Assembly (NCBI GenBank): GCA_023846275.1
Contig: CM043872.1
Coordinates: forward strand, 28,758,670 to 28,822,669
DNA length: 64,000 nt
Reading direction: 5' to 3'
Source: Vanilla planifolia
Lineage: Eukaryota > Streptophyta > Magnoliopsida > Asparagales > Orchidaceae
Positions within the stretch are counted from its first letter, which is position 1, and every line of letters begins with the position of its first letter. A program made the position numbers and the translations under genes. Below, piece after piece: positions 24,650 through 38,000 of the stretch. The notes beneath the pieces are model-generated. The model ran no database searches. It was not told where the DNA came from and saw nothing but the letters and a program-made list of their open reading frames with translations.

Positions 24650-25239
24650 GGTTCACTGTTTCTTAGACCGGGCAAGCAGACTCCAACCTTTACATCCTGA
24701 TATTATCAAAATCCTCTTATCAAAGCTTCTCATATGCAATATATTGGAAATATATTACAACCTCATTTTCACATTTTTACCCTCAAAATGAATAATATTG
24801 TACGGTTACTGCAAACAATTTCAAAATGATAACACATTGAAGAAAAGGGCAATTCTGAAAAGTGTAAATAGTGGGGTGTTGTGAATGCAGGCCCCTATCT
24901 CCCTTGACCGATCTGGCCCTGCTCCCCGCAGTCCAAGAATCGGAGGACCTTTTTTCGTATAACATCCTTCATTATCGAAGAATTGCAAATCTAACATTTT
25001 CCCTTAAAAAAAAAACGTTTGAAAAAATAAAAAAATTCTTTTTGATAAAACATTATAATAACTGTTACATATATTTTTTTGAAATCAAAATATTACTTTT
25101 GATGAGCATTTTTAAAACACAGTTATTACAGTAAGCATTGTAAATTAAAAAACAAAATTATATATATAATGTTTACTTGATTAAAATAAAACGTATTTTT
25201 CATCATTAGAAATTCCAAAAAAAATTACAGCGACAAAGC

Positions 25240-25510
25240 TCCAGACGATGGTGGGACCCATCCAGAAACTTTGTTCCGAAAACATTACAAGAATACCCTC
25301 GCCTGGGAGCGAGCTTCGAGCACCCGAGAAGACCACTATGATCTCCGAAGAAATTCACCCTCTCCCTCTCCCTCTCCATTGACCATGCACTGAACACCGC
25401 CTTTTCTCCGGTGATCTCTTTGCCGGCGCGGCGAAGGAGTGCCTGGAGGATGGAACTGAGGAGCAGAGTTTGACAGAGCTTCAGAGAATTGTCATTCTCT
25501 ATTTTTTCTT
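25240..25510 (+). other. G+C-rich, leader-like patch
   Basis: The patch contains a CTCCCT-rich tract (about 25359-25379) typical of plant 5' leaders, a 14-codon ORF starting at 25338, and an ATG-less open frame with FSGDLFAGAAKECLEDG. After about 25500 the sequence becomes T-rich and intron-like. It may be the first exon of an unrecognised transcript or the distal 5' UTR exon of the bL33 gene at 31.4 kb. Neither is proven. Confidence 0.25.
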
Positions 25511-26329
25511 TTATCGTGGAATTGGTGGTAGCTTGAACTCCTTTCCTTCGAAGTGTTTTTCCTTTTAATTTTACCTTTTTTAAAATTCAGTCTTCTATTG
25601 TTATGTAGTTCTTCTTCATTGTTTTTATTTATTTATTTTAATTTTATCAAGAAATAAATATCTATATTGATATTGTTTTGCTTTTAAAAAGATCATTTGC
25701 TGACAACAACATGATTTCAATTGATGCAAATTTGGATTTAAACAAATCCTCACATTGCAATATTTAAAAATTATTACTTTAATAGACGTTACCTAGTGGA
25801 GGTATGAGTGCTGTTGTAACTTCGTCATCGTTTATGAAAACCAACAGCTCCACTTGTCTAAGGACAAGTCAAAGGTATTATTTAATCGTTGAATATTTGA
25901 GAAATTTTAAAATCTTTATATTCATTTGTATATCTAAGTACAGACAAATGAATAAGTAAACATGTTTTAAAAAGTTATATATATAAAAATAATATGACTA
26001 TATAATATTTTGTTTATTTTTCTATTGTAAATCATTCTAAAAACCTTTATTATTTACCTTTATGGCTTAAGAGTTTTCCTCACATGGATATGTTAGGTCG
26101 ATTTCAGTTAATTTGGGCAGCTATTAATCAATTTCAATTTCGAAAGAATTATTATTTTATTATTTTGAAAAAAAATTCGTTTTTTTAATTTATAAATAAA
26201 AGTTAACTTTAAAAATAGTTTAATATTAAAAAAGAAATAACTAAAAATAGCACCAAATCATTTATTTGAATGTTCTAATCTTGCTTAAAATACTAAACGT
26301 AAATTTCAGTTCTCTAGTTTATGGGCATT

Positions 26330-26600
26330 GCTATTCGCTCTTTTAACCTAATCGCGGCGCCCGCCAGTGCCACTGTCGCCTTCCCGTATCCTTCTCTTTC
26401 TTTTCTCTTGCGTGAGGGCGACGGCCGACGGCTCTTGCTGCGCATCTCGATCGCCATCAGATAAATCCGGAGTTTCCTATACAACGTCGACGGCCGACCT
26501 TCTATTCCTTCCAGACCGTCGACTATCAACTATCAACTGTCAGCGAATTTTTTCTCGGTGGCAAAGGTGCCGAATACAAGGTCTGCATCCACCGCCCAAA
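26330..26600 (+). other. Second G+C-rich patch, unassigned
   Basis: A G+C-rich block (26340-26600) with a 92-codon plus-strand frame from 26367 that is Ser/Arg-rich and matches nothing known. It has the look of a 5' leader or promoter-proximal exon. It could be tied to the Mutator-like relic downstream or to the bL33 transcript. Confidence 0.2.
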
Positions 26601-27119
26601 ATCTTTCCTTTATCAGTTCTCTTCTCCTTTGTGGAGGACACGTAACTTGTGAGATTCTTAAATCTACCAGAGAACATAATTCTGGTGAGATTTTAAGATA
26701 TTATTTTGTTTCAATTTTTAGTTTATCAATGTCTGGTATTGGAGATACAAATGAGTTGCAGTGTAGATCAACTGCTTGTGAAGGTTTCGAAGATTCATGA
26801 ACAAGTGAAGAGGGGGCGAACAATCCCATTCTACACCGAAAACGTAAAAGTTTGGTAAATCTAATGTGTGAGACCATTTCATCCAAATAAAAAATGATGA
26901 TGTGGGAAAGTCAGACCAGTCATATGTAACTACTGTGATAAGTATGGTTGCAATTAGAGTAATGATACTAAATTTTTTCGATCTTTAATGAGGATAAAAA
27001 GCATAGCTATTTTTTTTTTTGGTCTCATGATGAATGAATTGATAAAAAAAAATTTTCACGTGAGGAATAAATTGATATTAATGATATCATTTATCCATGG
27101 TATTTGCATGCTAGCATGG

Positions 27120-27560
27120 TCACTTAGCAACTCTCGGAATTAGAACAAGTGATGATATTGGCCAGGATGGTGATGCTTTTGGTAGCACTAATGAAAGTAA
27201 CAAGAGCTATTTAGTTCAGTAAAGATCCAACACTAGTTAATTTGATGGGAAACTAATGAATTTTACGTTAGATCATTGCAATGATGCATCAAATAGTGGG
27301 CAAATGCCTAACAAGGAGAAACCATTTTAAAAAAGGTTATTGATGATAGTCCATATGACTACACAAAGTATGGGTAGATGTTGATCGAAGTTGCCTAACT
27401 ATTTGAAAGGGTGTAACAGCTACAAGCAATTATATGAAGAAGTATGATTTACTAAGAATGATGAGAAGATATTTAGTCAGAAATGTTCAATTGTAAGTGG
27501 ACGATTCATGCTTCAACATTAAGGATAATATTACTCTCAAAAGGGAAGGGGACATAAGAA
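27120..27560 (+). mobile_element. Mutator-like element relic (MuDR DNA-binding domain)
   Basis: Plus-strand frames, broken by stops and a shift, carry FTKNDEKIFSQKC (27458-27496) and, in the next frame, CKWTIHAST (27500-27527). This pair reproduces the KNDxxRVxxKC...CxWxIHAS signature of the plant MuDR transposase DNA-binding domain. An acidic stretch (DDIGQDGDAFGSTNES) lies before it, as in many MULE N-termini. No catalytic DDE region follows, so the copy is truncated. The assignment rests on one motif block. Confidence 0.45.
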
Positions 27561-27599
27561 AAAGCGATGAGAAATGGGAGGAAGCCTAGGGATGTAACT

Positions 27600-29040
27600 T
27601 TTAGTTTTGTTTTGAGCAATATCTAAAATAGCATTGAGTTGTGTATTGTTTTGGCACATTGATGGATAAATGACATCTTAAACTTTATAACCATGATGTG
27701 TTCATGTTGTTTTTATGTTTAGTTAGATATGATAATATTTAGTAGTTAAATAGCTTGAAAGAAACACTCTTTTTAAAAATAAAAATTCATTGTAGTTCAT
27801 GAAGAAGTTCAATATGTAACATTAGTCTTACATAGTTCATGCGTACATACTCACACATACAAATCTACATCTCTTGCATGCCATTACATGCTGTTGTAAG
27901 CTTTATTTGTATTGATTTGTTATAATAAGAGTTGTATGTATTAACCAATAATTAATTATTATTGTCATTGATCACTTGGATCAAATTATATTATTAGTTA
28001 AGCATCAAATTCCTGAAGCTATACATGTCTCTCTTTTATTGTATTTTTTCTCGTGGCATAATTTCATCTTCATGGCATTAGATCTATGATTTTCATCCAT
28101 TTCTTTTCTTGTGATTTTGATTATTTTTGTCTTTCTCGTCAAATGTCTACTCATTGAATTATTCTCTCCCAATAGCTTAACATGTGTCACCTGCATGTCA
28201 TTTTTTGCTAGCATGGCCATTGACCTAGTCCTCCTTGGACTTGCTAGATTTTGTTATTCTTTGAGTAGGTTCCATTATTTTCTTACTAGTTTGCTCAGGC
28301 TCTTTGCCTAGGAAAGCCTGGCCTCCTTCATAACCAATATAGGTTGGTCTCCCTCATTTGTTCTGATTTTGCTACCCAATCCAAGTTTTGCACCCATGTT
28401 TGAGCTCTAACCGCCTTTAACAAGGTTGATCGTGCTTTTCCTGAAGCCAAATGGTCTTATTCTAGACCCAATGCTTTGTCGAACTTCTTCCTTTAGGTCC
28501 TCTATTTGTTACCTCTGTATCTCCTTAGGATCCAAGGTATTAAATGTCCATTTAATGCCATTGGATCTTTGTTTGAGACATCACTCGTGAAGTTTACTCT
28601 TGCCGATTGTTTCTTGATTTGTCAACTCCAACCCATTCATGCCCATTGCTCCTATATAAACCATCTTTATCCAAAAACCCACTTCCTTTGGCATGCTCTA
28701 AGAAATTGATTCTAGTTACATTTGCTTGTACTTGTATGCTTTTTGTCATTGCTTACTTCTTTCTATTTTTATTTCTTTCTCTCTTTTTATTCTATCCTTT
28801 TACCTTAGAGATTTAGCTATTTTAGTAATGTCACTTTTATTGAGACAAAAAGAGATAATGTAACCTTGTTATCGATAAGGCCACAATTTGTCCCTTCAAA
28901 GCATGTCTTCAATTTTCTTTACTTTAAAGTACTTCTTTAACACAAAAGCATGCTTACAAAGGTACGTGAGACGAATGCATATACATGTGTTGTGGACTAA
29001 TTTTAATGTCAATAATTTTTTGGTGCTTTCATTGAAATGT
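27600..29040 (+). mobile_element. LTR-like block with TATA box and leader-like junction
   Basis: The segment has the composition of an LTR U3/R/U5. TATATAAA lies at 28653-28660, T-rich sequence follows, and the string TTTGGTGCTTTCATTGA at 29019-29035 resembles the sequence found just after the 5' LTR in some plant gypsy elements. No coding region follows that I can recognise, and I could not define the 5' end or a second LTR. Confidence 0.3.
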
Positions 29041-31354
29041 ATATTCTCATGATCTAAAGATTGCCTCTTGTGAGAATACTAGACCCATTTTAGAAGTAAA
29101 GCTACGAACCTTTGGATCTGGCAAGAGAGTATTACGCCATAAGATTTGCCATAAGAAGAGGCGTGTATGCCATAGATTTTACTATCAAGAAGGAGCAACC
29201 TTTATGTTTAGGAATGGAATTGCACTTAGAATTAGTCGCGAAGACCTGGAGACATTTCCCTATTATCTCCAGCTTCAAGGCATTGGTGTATTCTCCCTGT
29301 TTTGATTTTAGGATTGTTTGGAAAAATGTATATTTTGTGCGAATACCCAAGTTAAAATTGCACTTGAGAACCTTGTGATCAAGGAGTGCTTATGGTTGTG
29401 ACCTCTCCTAGACCATTCCGAAGAAAGATGCTTAATCAGGAGCCATCAAGTGTCAGTGTTACTATTTGATTCCCAATTGAGCTACATACTGAAGCCAAGA
29501 AAGGTAGCATAGTGGGGACCTATTGACTACTCTATTGAATGACTTGCCAAGCTTTTGTGGCTCTTAGTTATGATCTTAATAATGTACAATAAGCCTATAT
29601 TTTTGGCTTGTATTAATGTTTGCTTCCTTTGTGCATGTACTCCACAATTGACAAATTGAGTGGTGCATTGACTAGATGGTATTGCCCAATTGAACATGCT
29701 GCTATCACAGATTGCAGTACATAAATCATGCCTTTCTATGAAAACCATAGGTCTATTCCAGCATGACCACTTCTATCGTAATGCAATTAGATAGTGGAAC
29801 CTCGTTTCTCTCATTTGAGGTCATAGGTTTTGTCCCTTTGAAGGTTTCTATGTTACCATTCCCTATATATTTTCTTTGTTTTATCTTTTCTATTTCACAA
29901 TCTGCCTTAAAATAGTATTTAATCTTTTTCATATAGTCGGCTTGCTGATGGGCTTGGCAAACTTCTTCTAAAATGCTGGTTTGAGTTACTCCATGACATT
30001 CTTCATTTTCTCTCTGCCAACATGCTGGAGTTTATTAATCAATAATTAATTATTGTCACGTGCAACTATTTATATGATTTGTTTGGCTTCAGATTTATGG
30101 AGCTTCTACAAGCTTCTCTAAGACTGATTTGATTCTCTTATATGCTTATAAATTATACACGCCACTTGGATGCCTGTTTGCTCCTTGTGCTTCTTGCATC
30201 GTTCCCTGTAGTGTACTTAGTTCAGGTTTCAGCTCCTGAAAATATGTTAAAACGGTACTTTGACAATAGTGGCCTTGAGTTCTACATTTTTTTAGTTTAC
30301 TTAATGATTCATTTCAACCTCATTCTATTGAAAGAACCCATTAGTGTTGTTCACGCAAGCCAATTAAAGCTTTATTTTGTTTGTAGCTGACATGGATATC
30401 CTCACTGCACCCTTGTAAAAGCACAACCTATTTCTGAACCTCATTTTAGGGTGGTCATTGTTCTTAGTACTTGAGCATGTGGCCATTTGCTTCTCTGCAT
30501 GGGATTGGAAGCTTATCAGCTTTGCAAAAAAAGAATTAGGAAAAAGGAATTGCCTACAACAGCCAAGGAAAAGATTCTGCACCAATTTGACTACCTGAGT
30601 TGCTGCAGGCTAAAATATATTCTGCACTGAACGAAAAAAATTGCCTTGCATTATCAAAACTTTAAATTTCCTTTTGGGACCAATTGGTGTCTTCAATATG
30701 TATATAATGAGGGATATAATGACAATTTGGTCTTATCAAATGCAATTATATGTCAAGTATTCCAAAATAGTTCTGATTATGACTGGAAGGACTAATTTGA
30801 AGCACTATCTGTAAAATGGTTGATGTGTAGCCAATTAACAGAAAGAATTGTGGAGTTAATAAGAATTCCAAAATCGTGGATCCAGGTGAAGGACATGCAA
30901 AAATGGGTAATCTCTTTGGTATTTACACTTGTATCCACTAGTTATGCAATTCTATATTTGTCTGTGTTATGAAAATCAATCATTCAGTTCATTTGATGAA
31001 AGATGTATCTACTAATTATTTGCACAAAGTACATATTACAAGCAGTTGAATTATGTTTCTTGAATTAGAGAGCACAAAATAATGGGCAATGAATTGTTGA
31101 AGATGTAAGTAGGACAACTTCCTAGCAACAAGATTTGTGTTGTGTTGGCTTTTTCAGCAGTCTGATGTTGTGAATTTTGGATGTGAAGTTACTGTAAAAT
31201 GATTTATACACCAAACTATGCATTTTTTCTTGGTTGATTTCTGAAGGGAATGGTTTTGGTGCCGTTGCTCATTTTTTCTTAGTTCAGCTCATCTCTTTTT
31301 CGAATATTGCTTGAATGCTAGAGTTGGCAAAACTAACTGTTTCTTCTTTCACAG
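29041..31354. other. Spacer, in part the presumed 5' UTR intron of bL33
   Basis: No protein domain is recognised in the open frames here (for example plus 29112-29378 and 30142-30390). The last 300 bases before 31354 look like the 3' part of an intron: T-rich, with CTAAC at 31333-31337 and a pyrimidine tract ending in CACAG at 31354. Confidence 0.4.
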
Positions 31355-31371
31355 TTTCTTCATTGAAGTCA

Positions 31372-31557
31372 ATGGGCAAAGAAAAGGGTGCTAAAAAGGC
31401 TGGTTCTATCTTTATCAGACTGGTTTCGGCTGCTGGAACTGGCTTTTTCTATGTCAAGCGCAAGAACCCTAGGAGAATCACTGAAAAACTCGAGTTCCGA
31501 AAATACGATCCAAGAGTCAATAAACACGTTCTTTTTACTGAGGCAAAGATGAAGTGA
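31372..31557 (+). CDS. Mitochondrial-type large-subunit ribosomal protein bL33
   Basis: The 61-aa basic protein starts [11 protein letters not shown] and contains [27 protein letters not shown] and [13 protein letters not shown], the near-invariant core of plant L33 family proteins of mitochondrial type. It has none of the four zinc-ribbon cysteines, so it is the Cys-less form. L33 sits near the E-site tRNA on the large subunit. The start was chosen at 31372 because family members begin 8-12 residues before the [10 protein letters not shown] block. The in-frame ATG at 31315 lies before a good branch point and 3' splice site (AG at 31353-31354), so that part is probably intron. The gene is tail-to-tail with the MGDG synthase, 483 bases between stop codons. 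Confidence 0.93.
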   Translation: MGKEKGAKKAGSIFIRLVSAAGTGFFYVKRKNPRRITEKLEFRKYDPRVNKHVLFTEAKMK

Positions 31558-32040
31558 AATGTTTCGGTAGCTTCCATATGCTTCCATGAACATTCTTTAA
31601 CCTGTCCTATGGAATGTGTAATCACTGAAACTTGCTCTTTATGACAAAAATCTTGTTTCTCAAGGGGTGAAAAGAGAGACCTTTCTGCAGCCAAATGCCA
31701 TTAAATGTAGTTCATGACATCGCATGTTAGTTTTCTGAAATGTAGGAACCCTTTGGGCCTAATGTCACTTGGTTTAATTGGAATTTAATCGAATAGGATG
31801 CAGCCATGAAGTGAAACGATGAAACACATCTTTGTGAGTTGAAATTACTCCATTTCTTTAGCTAGCCATTATGCACCAAATTTGTAGAGCTTGTTTATTT
31901 TGAGTTGTCAAGATAATCAGCAGAAAATATATTCATGAAATTTCAAATAATATCTGAAAGATATACATTACCTGTTAAAGAAACAAATTATTAACCATAA
32001 CACAGTTGCACAACGTGATGTGAATAACAAGCAACAAAAC

Positions 32041-35000
32041 TTAGTGTGTAAATGAGAACTGGGGAACAGCATTTCTGTTTCTAAGGAGCTCATGTAGATC
32101 GCGAACTATCTTAAAAACGGCGTCCGGTCGAGCAAGCTTCAAGCAGTTCTGAGACATGGTTATGAGCTCTTCAGACTTGGAACCAAACCACTCTGCAACT
32201 ATTTTTGCTATCTCTTGAGGTGATTTGGAGAACTTTCCACATCCGTTCTCCACCACATAAGGCACATTGCCAACTTCCTGCCATGTAAAATTGAATAATG
32301 TTGAGTTATTCAATTTGTGGGGTATAATAGAATTGGCTGCAAAGTACCATTTCACATTCAACAACTAAAATAAAAAAAAGATCATGTAGAAATAATAACT
32401 AGAAAAAGAAAAAAAAAATATAACTCCTAATAGAATATGAAACTGTCTTCTAGATAAGATGGCCTATGTTCATGAAGATAACAAGACAAGGATGAATATT
32501 ACACCATAGATACTACATTCATTTGAGAAAAAAGGTTTGCCATTTCTGATTCTTCGAAGAGCTAAGGAATCATGCAGGACAATTGAGTTAAATGCCAACT
32601 ATTATTCTGGGAGCTATTCATATCTTCAACAAAATAAAGTTCCAATAGTTTTACAGTTAGAATGGCAGGCATTCAAATTCAAGTGCAGGGATAATCTAGA
32701 GGCTTCACAATGATAGGGATCACAAAACATGACTGACCAAGATAACCTATCCCTAAACGACCAGTTATGGATCAGAAACAATAATTAAACAAAAACCAAA
32801 GCGACTGTAGGTTTAAAAAAAGATGAAACCAAATTCTGAAAGGGTTCAGCACAGGTTTTGGGATAAAAAACCACCCTTCCAACCATTCTCGCCCATCCCC
32901 CGATCTGACATGCACACCTGACTATCTCGCCGACTAACATCATATCCAAGGTGGGATAGTTTCGGGTATAGCCAAATGCGATTCAGGTCGCAAATGGGTG
33001 ATGCATATTCTTGTTTTGTCATACATGCTCTACATTGCCATTCCTATATAATGACAATCAGAGTAACAAAGTGTCTAGAATAGCTAATGGAATATGTAGA
33101 AAAGCTTTATAATCATGACACTTAAGATTAAATGAAACATCACACTTGTATTTATATTAATGATTAATGGAATAAGTAGAATAGCTTAAGATTAATGATG
33201 AAGTCTAATATGTAGCTAATATTTCAGGTTCTAATATATGGTTGTTATGGTGGTACGTTTTTAAACACTTGAGACAACCCCCAGCAACAACTTACATAAA
33301 CATTTGTCAAGATGGTTGGAGAGATAAATGATCACTCTCAATTATACCATATAACACTCAAATGGTAATAAAAGATGAAGCAATATCCATAGAACACTTT
33401 TGAACACAGATAACATAGTAAAAAAACAGAAAACAAAATGAGATGTAGAAAGCCCATATTTGTATGAATGTGCATACTCATATCCATTTAATGCTCTATA
33501 CATTAGCAATGGTCAAATAATACAAGTACCATAAATCTACAAGCCAGCATCTTTTCGGTTTGCAGACAGTATCAAAATGAAAGATCCTTGGCAAGTCCTA
33601 CGTGGCTTGAGGACTAGAACAGCTCAGTTCTATTCAAAAAAAAATGCACTGTCATAGTAACAGATTTTAAACTTTACCTGTCCCGCAATGTAACCGTTGA
33701 GAATAATAGGCAGGCCCCGAATCATGGCTTCAGCAATTGTTCCTGGCCCTGCCTGCAGATGACAGTTGGACCTAATTAAATGGCATTATGAGATCAAATG
33801 GTTGAAATTACAAGAAAAGAAGAATTACCTTTGTAATAATGCAGTCACAGGCACCCATGCACTCCTCCATTTTAGTAACAAAACCCTCCACCTGAATATC
33901 CAAATTCACAATAATCTCACAAAAATGCGGCAGAAGAAAACAAATTATCATCACATGCTTCCATAACACCCAAAGCACATATAAAACACCTGGGATAAGC
34001 ACAGAAATAACCTCAATTATTGCATTTATTAATTACAGGACTGATAGTTTTCATTACATAGTGGGCATCAATTGATTTCGTCAGCAAAAATCTTAAGAGT
34101 TATTACGAAGGCCTTGGTTCTAATTACTTTAATATACAAAAAACAATACTGTAAGCTACACCAAACCAATGCAAAAACAAGCACAATAATGGCAAAAAAT
34201 TCTACAAATAAAAGTATAACATCATGCAAACAATCTATTGTTTAATCACGTTTTTTCATTTCATGGAATGATTCTACATTAATTGTGGAATTATTTCAAA
34301 TTGATTGATTTCTTAGAATAATATGCCCATATTTTGAATTAACTAATCCAATTTTTGCATTTATCATTTTCTGAATTACATGATTTGACCAGCTTTTTTT
34401 TGCTCCCAGTCTTTCTAGTTATTTCCTTTATATTGTTAGGGCTCTTCCTTATTTATAGGATTGATTAATTCCTTTTTAGTTTTGCCATCATTTACACTCA
34501 TCTTATTCTAAATGATTTGAAAACCTTCCCATTCACTAAAATCTTGAAGCCTAAGCCTCTCTATTCTCTAGAAAACCAAAATCTGACACTTCTCATTCTC
34601 TCTAAACCTGAAATCCAAGCTTCCTTACTGTTGCTGAGATTTGACAAATATTTCTTCCTTGAAAATCACAATAAATCCTATAAACGATGCAAATTAACAG
34701 CACACCATTTTCCATCATCTATCATAAGTTGTAAGACAATAAATTCTTGCGATGGCCTCAATCTGTGAAAAAGTTCATCTACAGCAAGTCGAATTATGAT
34801 CATCTCACTGGAATTGTGATTCAGTTGAAGAGGGAAGTCCAACATTCAAAGAATGGAAGCCCGAGAATAACATGGAAATATATCTTGGATTATTAACTAA
34901 ATGACCAGCAAAATTGGAGAGAATTTTGTAAAATAAGAGACTGCTAAAAAAGATATGAGAACCCTTAAGAGAGGTAGTATTTCAACAACCACAATCGCCG

Positions 35001-38000
35001 ATGGTAGCATTATGTATAAATGGAAAAAGTTCAAGAAAATAACCAAAAAGAAATGGTTATTCAAGTCTTTAATTGGTACAAATAAGAACTTTGATGACGT
35101 GTGAGAAAACATTTTGTCAAGAAAACGCACTCTAGTCCTATGAGAGGCATTTGCCAAAATTCAAAAAGAATAACATACAAAAAAGTTATATAATGCATAC
35201 AAAATTCACCGAACGACAAGAAAAGCTCAACGATTACCGTTTGAAAAGGTCAACAATCATATTATGATGGTAAACAGAAGAAAATGTCCTTGGACTAGCA
35301 GTCTATTTGAACGCCCTTGGTTTGACCACTATCACAAGGTCAATCATATGAGAGATGCTTTTTAGAACATCTAAGATAAGCCTAGTAACTAAAAACCAAC
35401 AAGGAAATGAGAGAATAAAGACAACATGGCAAATTTGAAATGAAAACCAATTCAGCTGTCGGAACAACTTGACAAAGAACAAATGGTGTTCCAAAAACTC
35501 TGGTCAATCCCAAAATGTGCCTACATCTTCCAACCTCATGACCAGATCTGCAACTCATAAAGGTAAGCTCTTAAGAGCTTTCAATGTTAAACTAGATCAA
35601 TTGAGTGTTTGGATAGTAGTTTCAAAAGCCTTAGATCACATAATAGAAGATTCAAAACTATACAGCAGCTTCCGCTTACACAACTAGAAGCAGACTAAAA
35701 TTATTGTTTGATGATACTCATTCCCAAGTGATAAGAATGGGGATCAATGATATTAATTGAGAACTTGTTATGCTTGGGATGGTATCTCCTCTCGAATAAG
35801 GATGGCCCTCCACACCAACAATTCACAACGTTAACAATTCTAAGTCTGAATGCTCTATCTTAGAGTTTTTCTTCTAATAACTTCTTTCCTAATTCCAATA
35901 ATCGAGCCATTCTTTGGCATTGTAGATTATGGCATCCAAACTCTATCTTGAGAAATTGAGAACCTAGAAACAAGTCTACTACATGTTTAATTTCTCTCAC
36001 TAGAGGTAACTTATCAAGGAGCTCATTTGGAATAATACCTATAAATTGAGATAAAAATTCAAGTTGGATGTATAGGGTGCCTCAAAATGAGTTTATTGAA
36101 CCTCTTTCACATGCATAACAATTAAGGAAGAAATAATGAATTCTCTACTTTATTCCTTAAATCCAATCCTATTAGTGTTAAGACAAGAATTAGATGGATC
36201 AAAATTTGCTTTTAAAAAGATGATTAGTTTATGTTTGGGAGTTTGCTTTTGAGATTGACTTGGTTGAACTTTAGGGATAGAAAGTTGAGAAATCTCTAAG
36301 TAGTATTTTGCCACATAAGTTCCTCGTCCATTAAAAAAATAAACCACCATAGAAGACACTTAAATGACAAGAAAAGATTTAGAAAACATTGTTTCACAAT
36401 TGGTAAGTGATTATGTTTATTTTAACTCTATGAAACAGAGTTCCTCTACGTCGGGCTAGGGGAGATGATGCAATACCAATCAAAGACATTGCAACTCGTA
36501 AACGAAAAGATCTATAACAAGATCCCAAGCATAAGCCTATCAAATCAATGTTTTGGATCGTCAGTACACATGACATGAAAAACCATATAAATTAGCATTG
36601 GACCAACCCATAAAGCTCATTTCAAATACACCATGAAAATTATGACAATAATTTTACACAAATAAATGGAATTTTTAGATACTTTATTTGATTATAAAGT
36701 AGTGTTAATTATTAATTATTTTACAAAAATGAGTGTTACTATTTTTTTTGTTTTAAAAAATATATGTTAGTAGATGCTAATGGGCACTAGTGATTATAAT
36801 AGAGAAGCATGCATAAATAATTTCAAAATAAAAAATAAAAACATGAAATTTGATGATTTGAATTATTTTCTTTGTATTTTTACTTGATGTTCTAAATATG
36901 AGTGAAGCTTAATGGTTTCTCCTTCTCTTATATAACTATTTGATGAATATTACAAACTTATTTAGTGAGTATTATCCCTCTTTCTCCTATCTTTCTTAAT
37001 CTATTTTTCATCCTTGATTATCACCTATAACCCATTCTTCCTTCAATCACACTTCCCTTAAACTATTTTCCAATAATTAGAATATAAAATTATAACAAGT
37101 GCCTGACTAATATTATAACAACTGCACGACCCTATCCATACATCATCTTACCCGGCAATGCGTCACTAGAACACATCCATTGCTAGCAATAAGCATTTGA
37201 CAAATAAAAAGTAACACAATCATTTCTTTTAACTTTTGAGCTTAGATTTTTTTTGGCTCTACTCTTACATCATCTTGGAATCAAAGATCAATTTTTTCTT
37301 TTCATCATTTGTATCAAAACTCAAAAATCTTCTAAAATATTTTGAAGTTTGGAGAACATGATAAATTAATTGGTATTTTGTTCTTCATTAAACCCCTTTT
37401 GAGATATGACCTTGTCATTCTTTTTTTAATTCTTTTATTTAGTTATAGCTCAAATTTTACAAAAACAAGACCAATATGTCTAGTTGCAATTTTATGATCA
37501 AAATATTTGTTTCTAACATAATCAAAACTCTACTTCCTAAACCAAGTCATTTGTCTTCAAACACTCCCTTGATCTTATTAAGTATCCACTTGTAAAGAAG
37601 GTTTCTATTTCATTACGCTACTTATTGAACGCTAATTCTTGCACATGTACAAGATTTGAACAAAGAAAGAGAATTACCGATTATTTTTTAAGCTTATTTG
37701 TTTTGGTTTACTCTAAGTTGTTTTCTTCTCTTAAAAAAGAAAAATTAAAAAAAAACATTTTTTTAAAGTCATATCACTCGTTATTTTGTATTTTTTAGTT
37801 GCATAAGTTTATTTTCTCATCATTGGGAATTAATTATATTTAACATTGCATAAACATATCTCTTAAATCAATAATCATAGAAAATTAGAGAATTTAAAAC
37901 AAGTCACAAACCTTAGGATAGAATAAGTTAAAAAATCATAAATAAAAAAACTTGATACAAAAATCTATTACACAAATATACTTGGCAAAGAAGAAAGAAT

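Noticed and set aside
27340..27440. WRKY-like string (PYDYTKYG, stop, then a Cys-containing segment) suggesting a WRKY pseudogene
   Set aside because: The W-R-K core is absent and the zinc-finger spacing needs an extra deletion. The adjacent KND...KC / C.W.IHAS motif fits a MuDR DNA-binding domain better.
31315..31371. Upstream in-frame ATG of bL33 (19 extra residues)
   Set aside because: It lies before a convincing branch point and acceptor AG at 31354, and family members do not have this extension.
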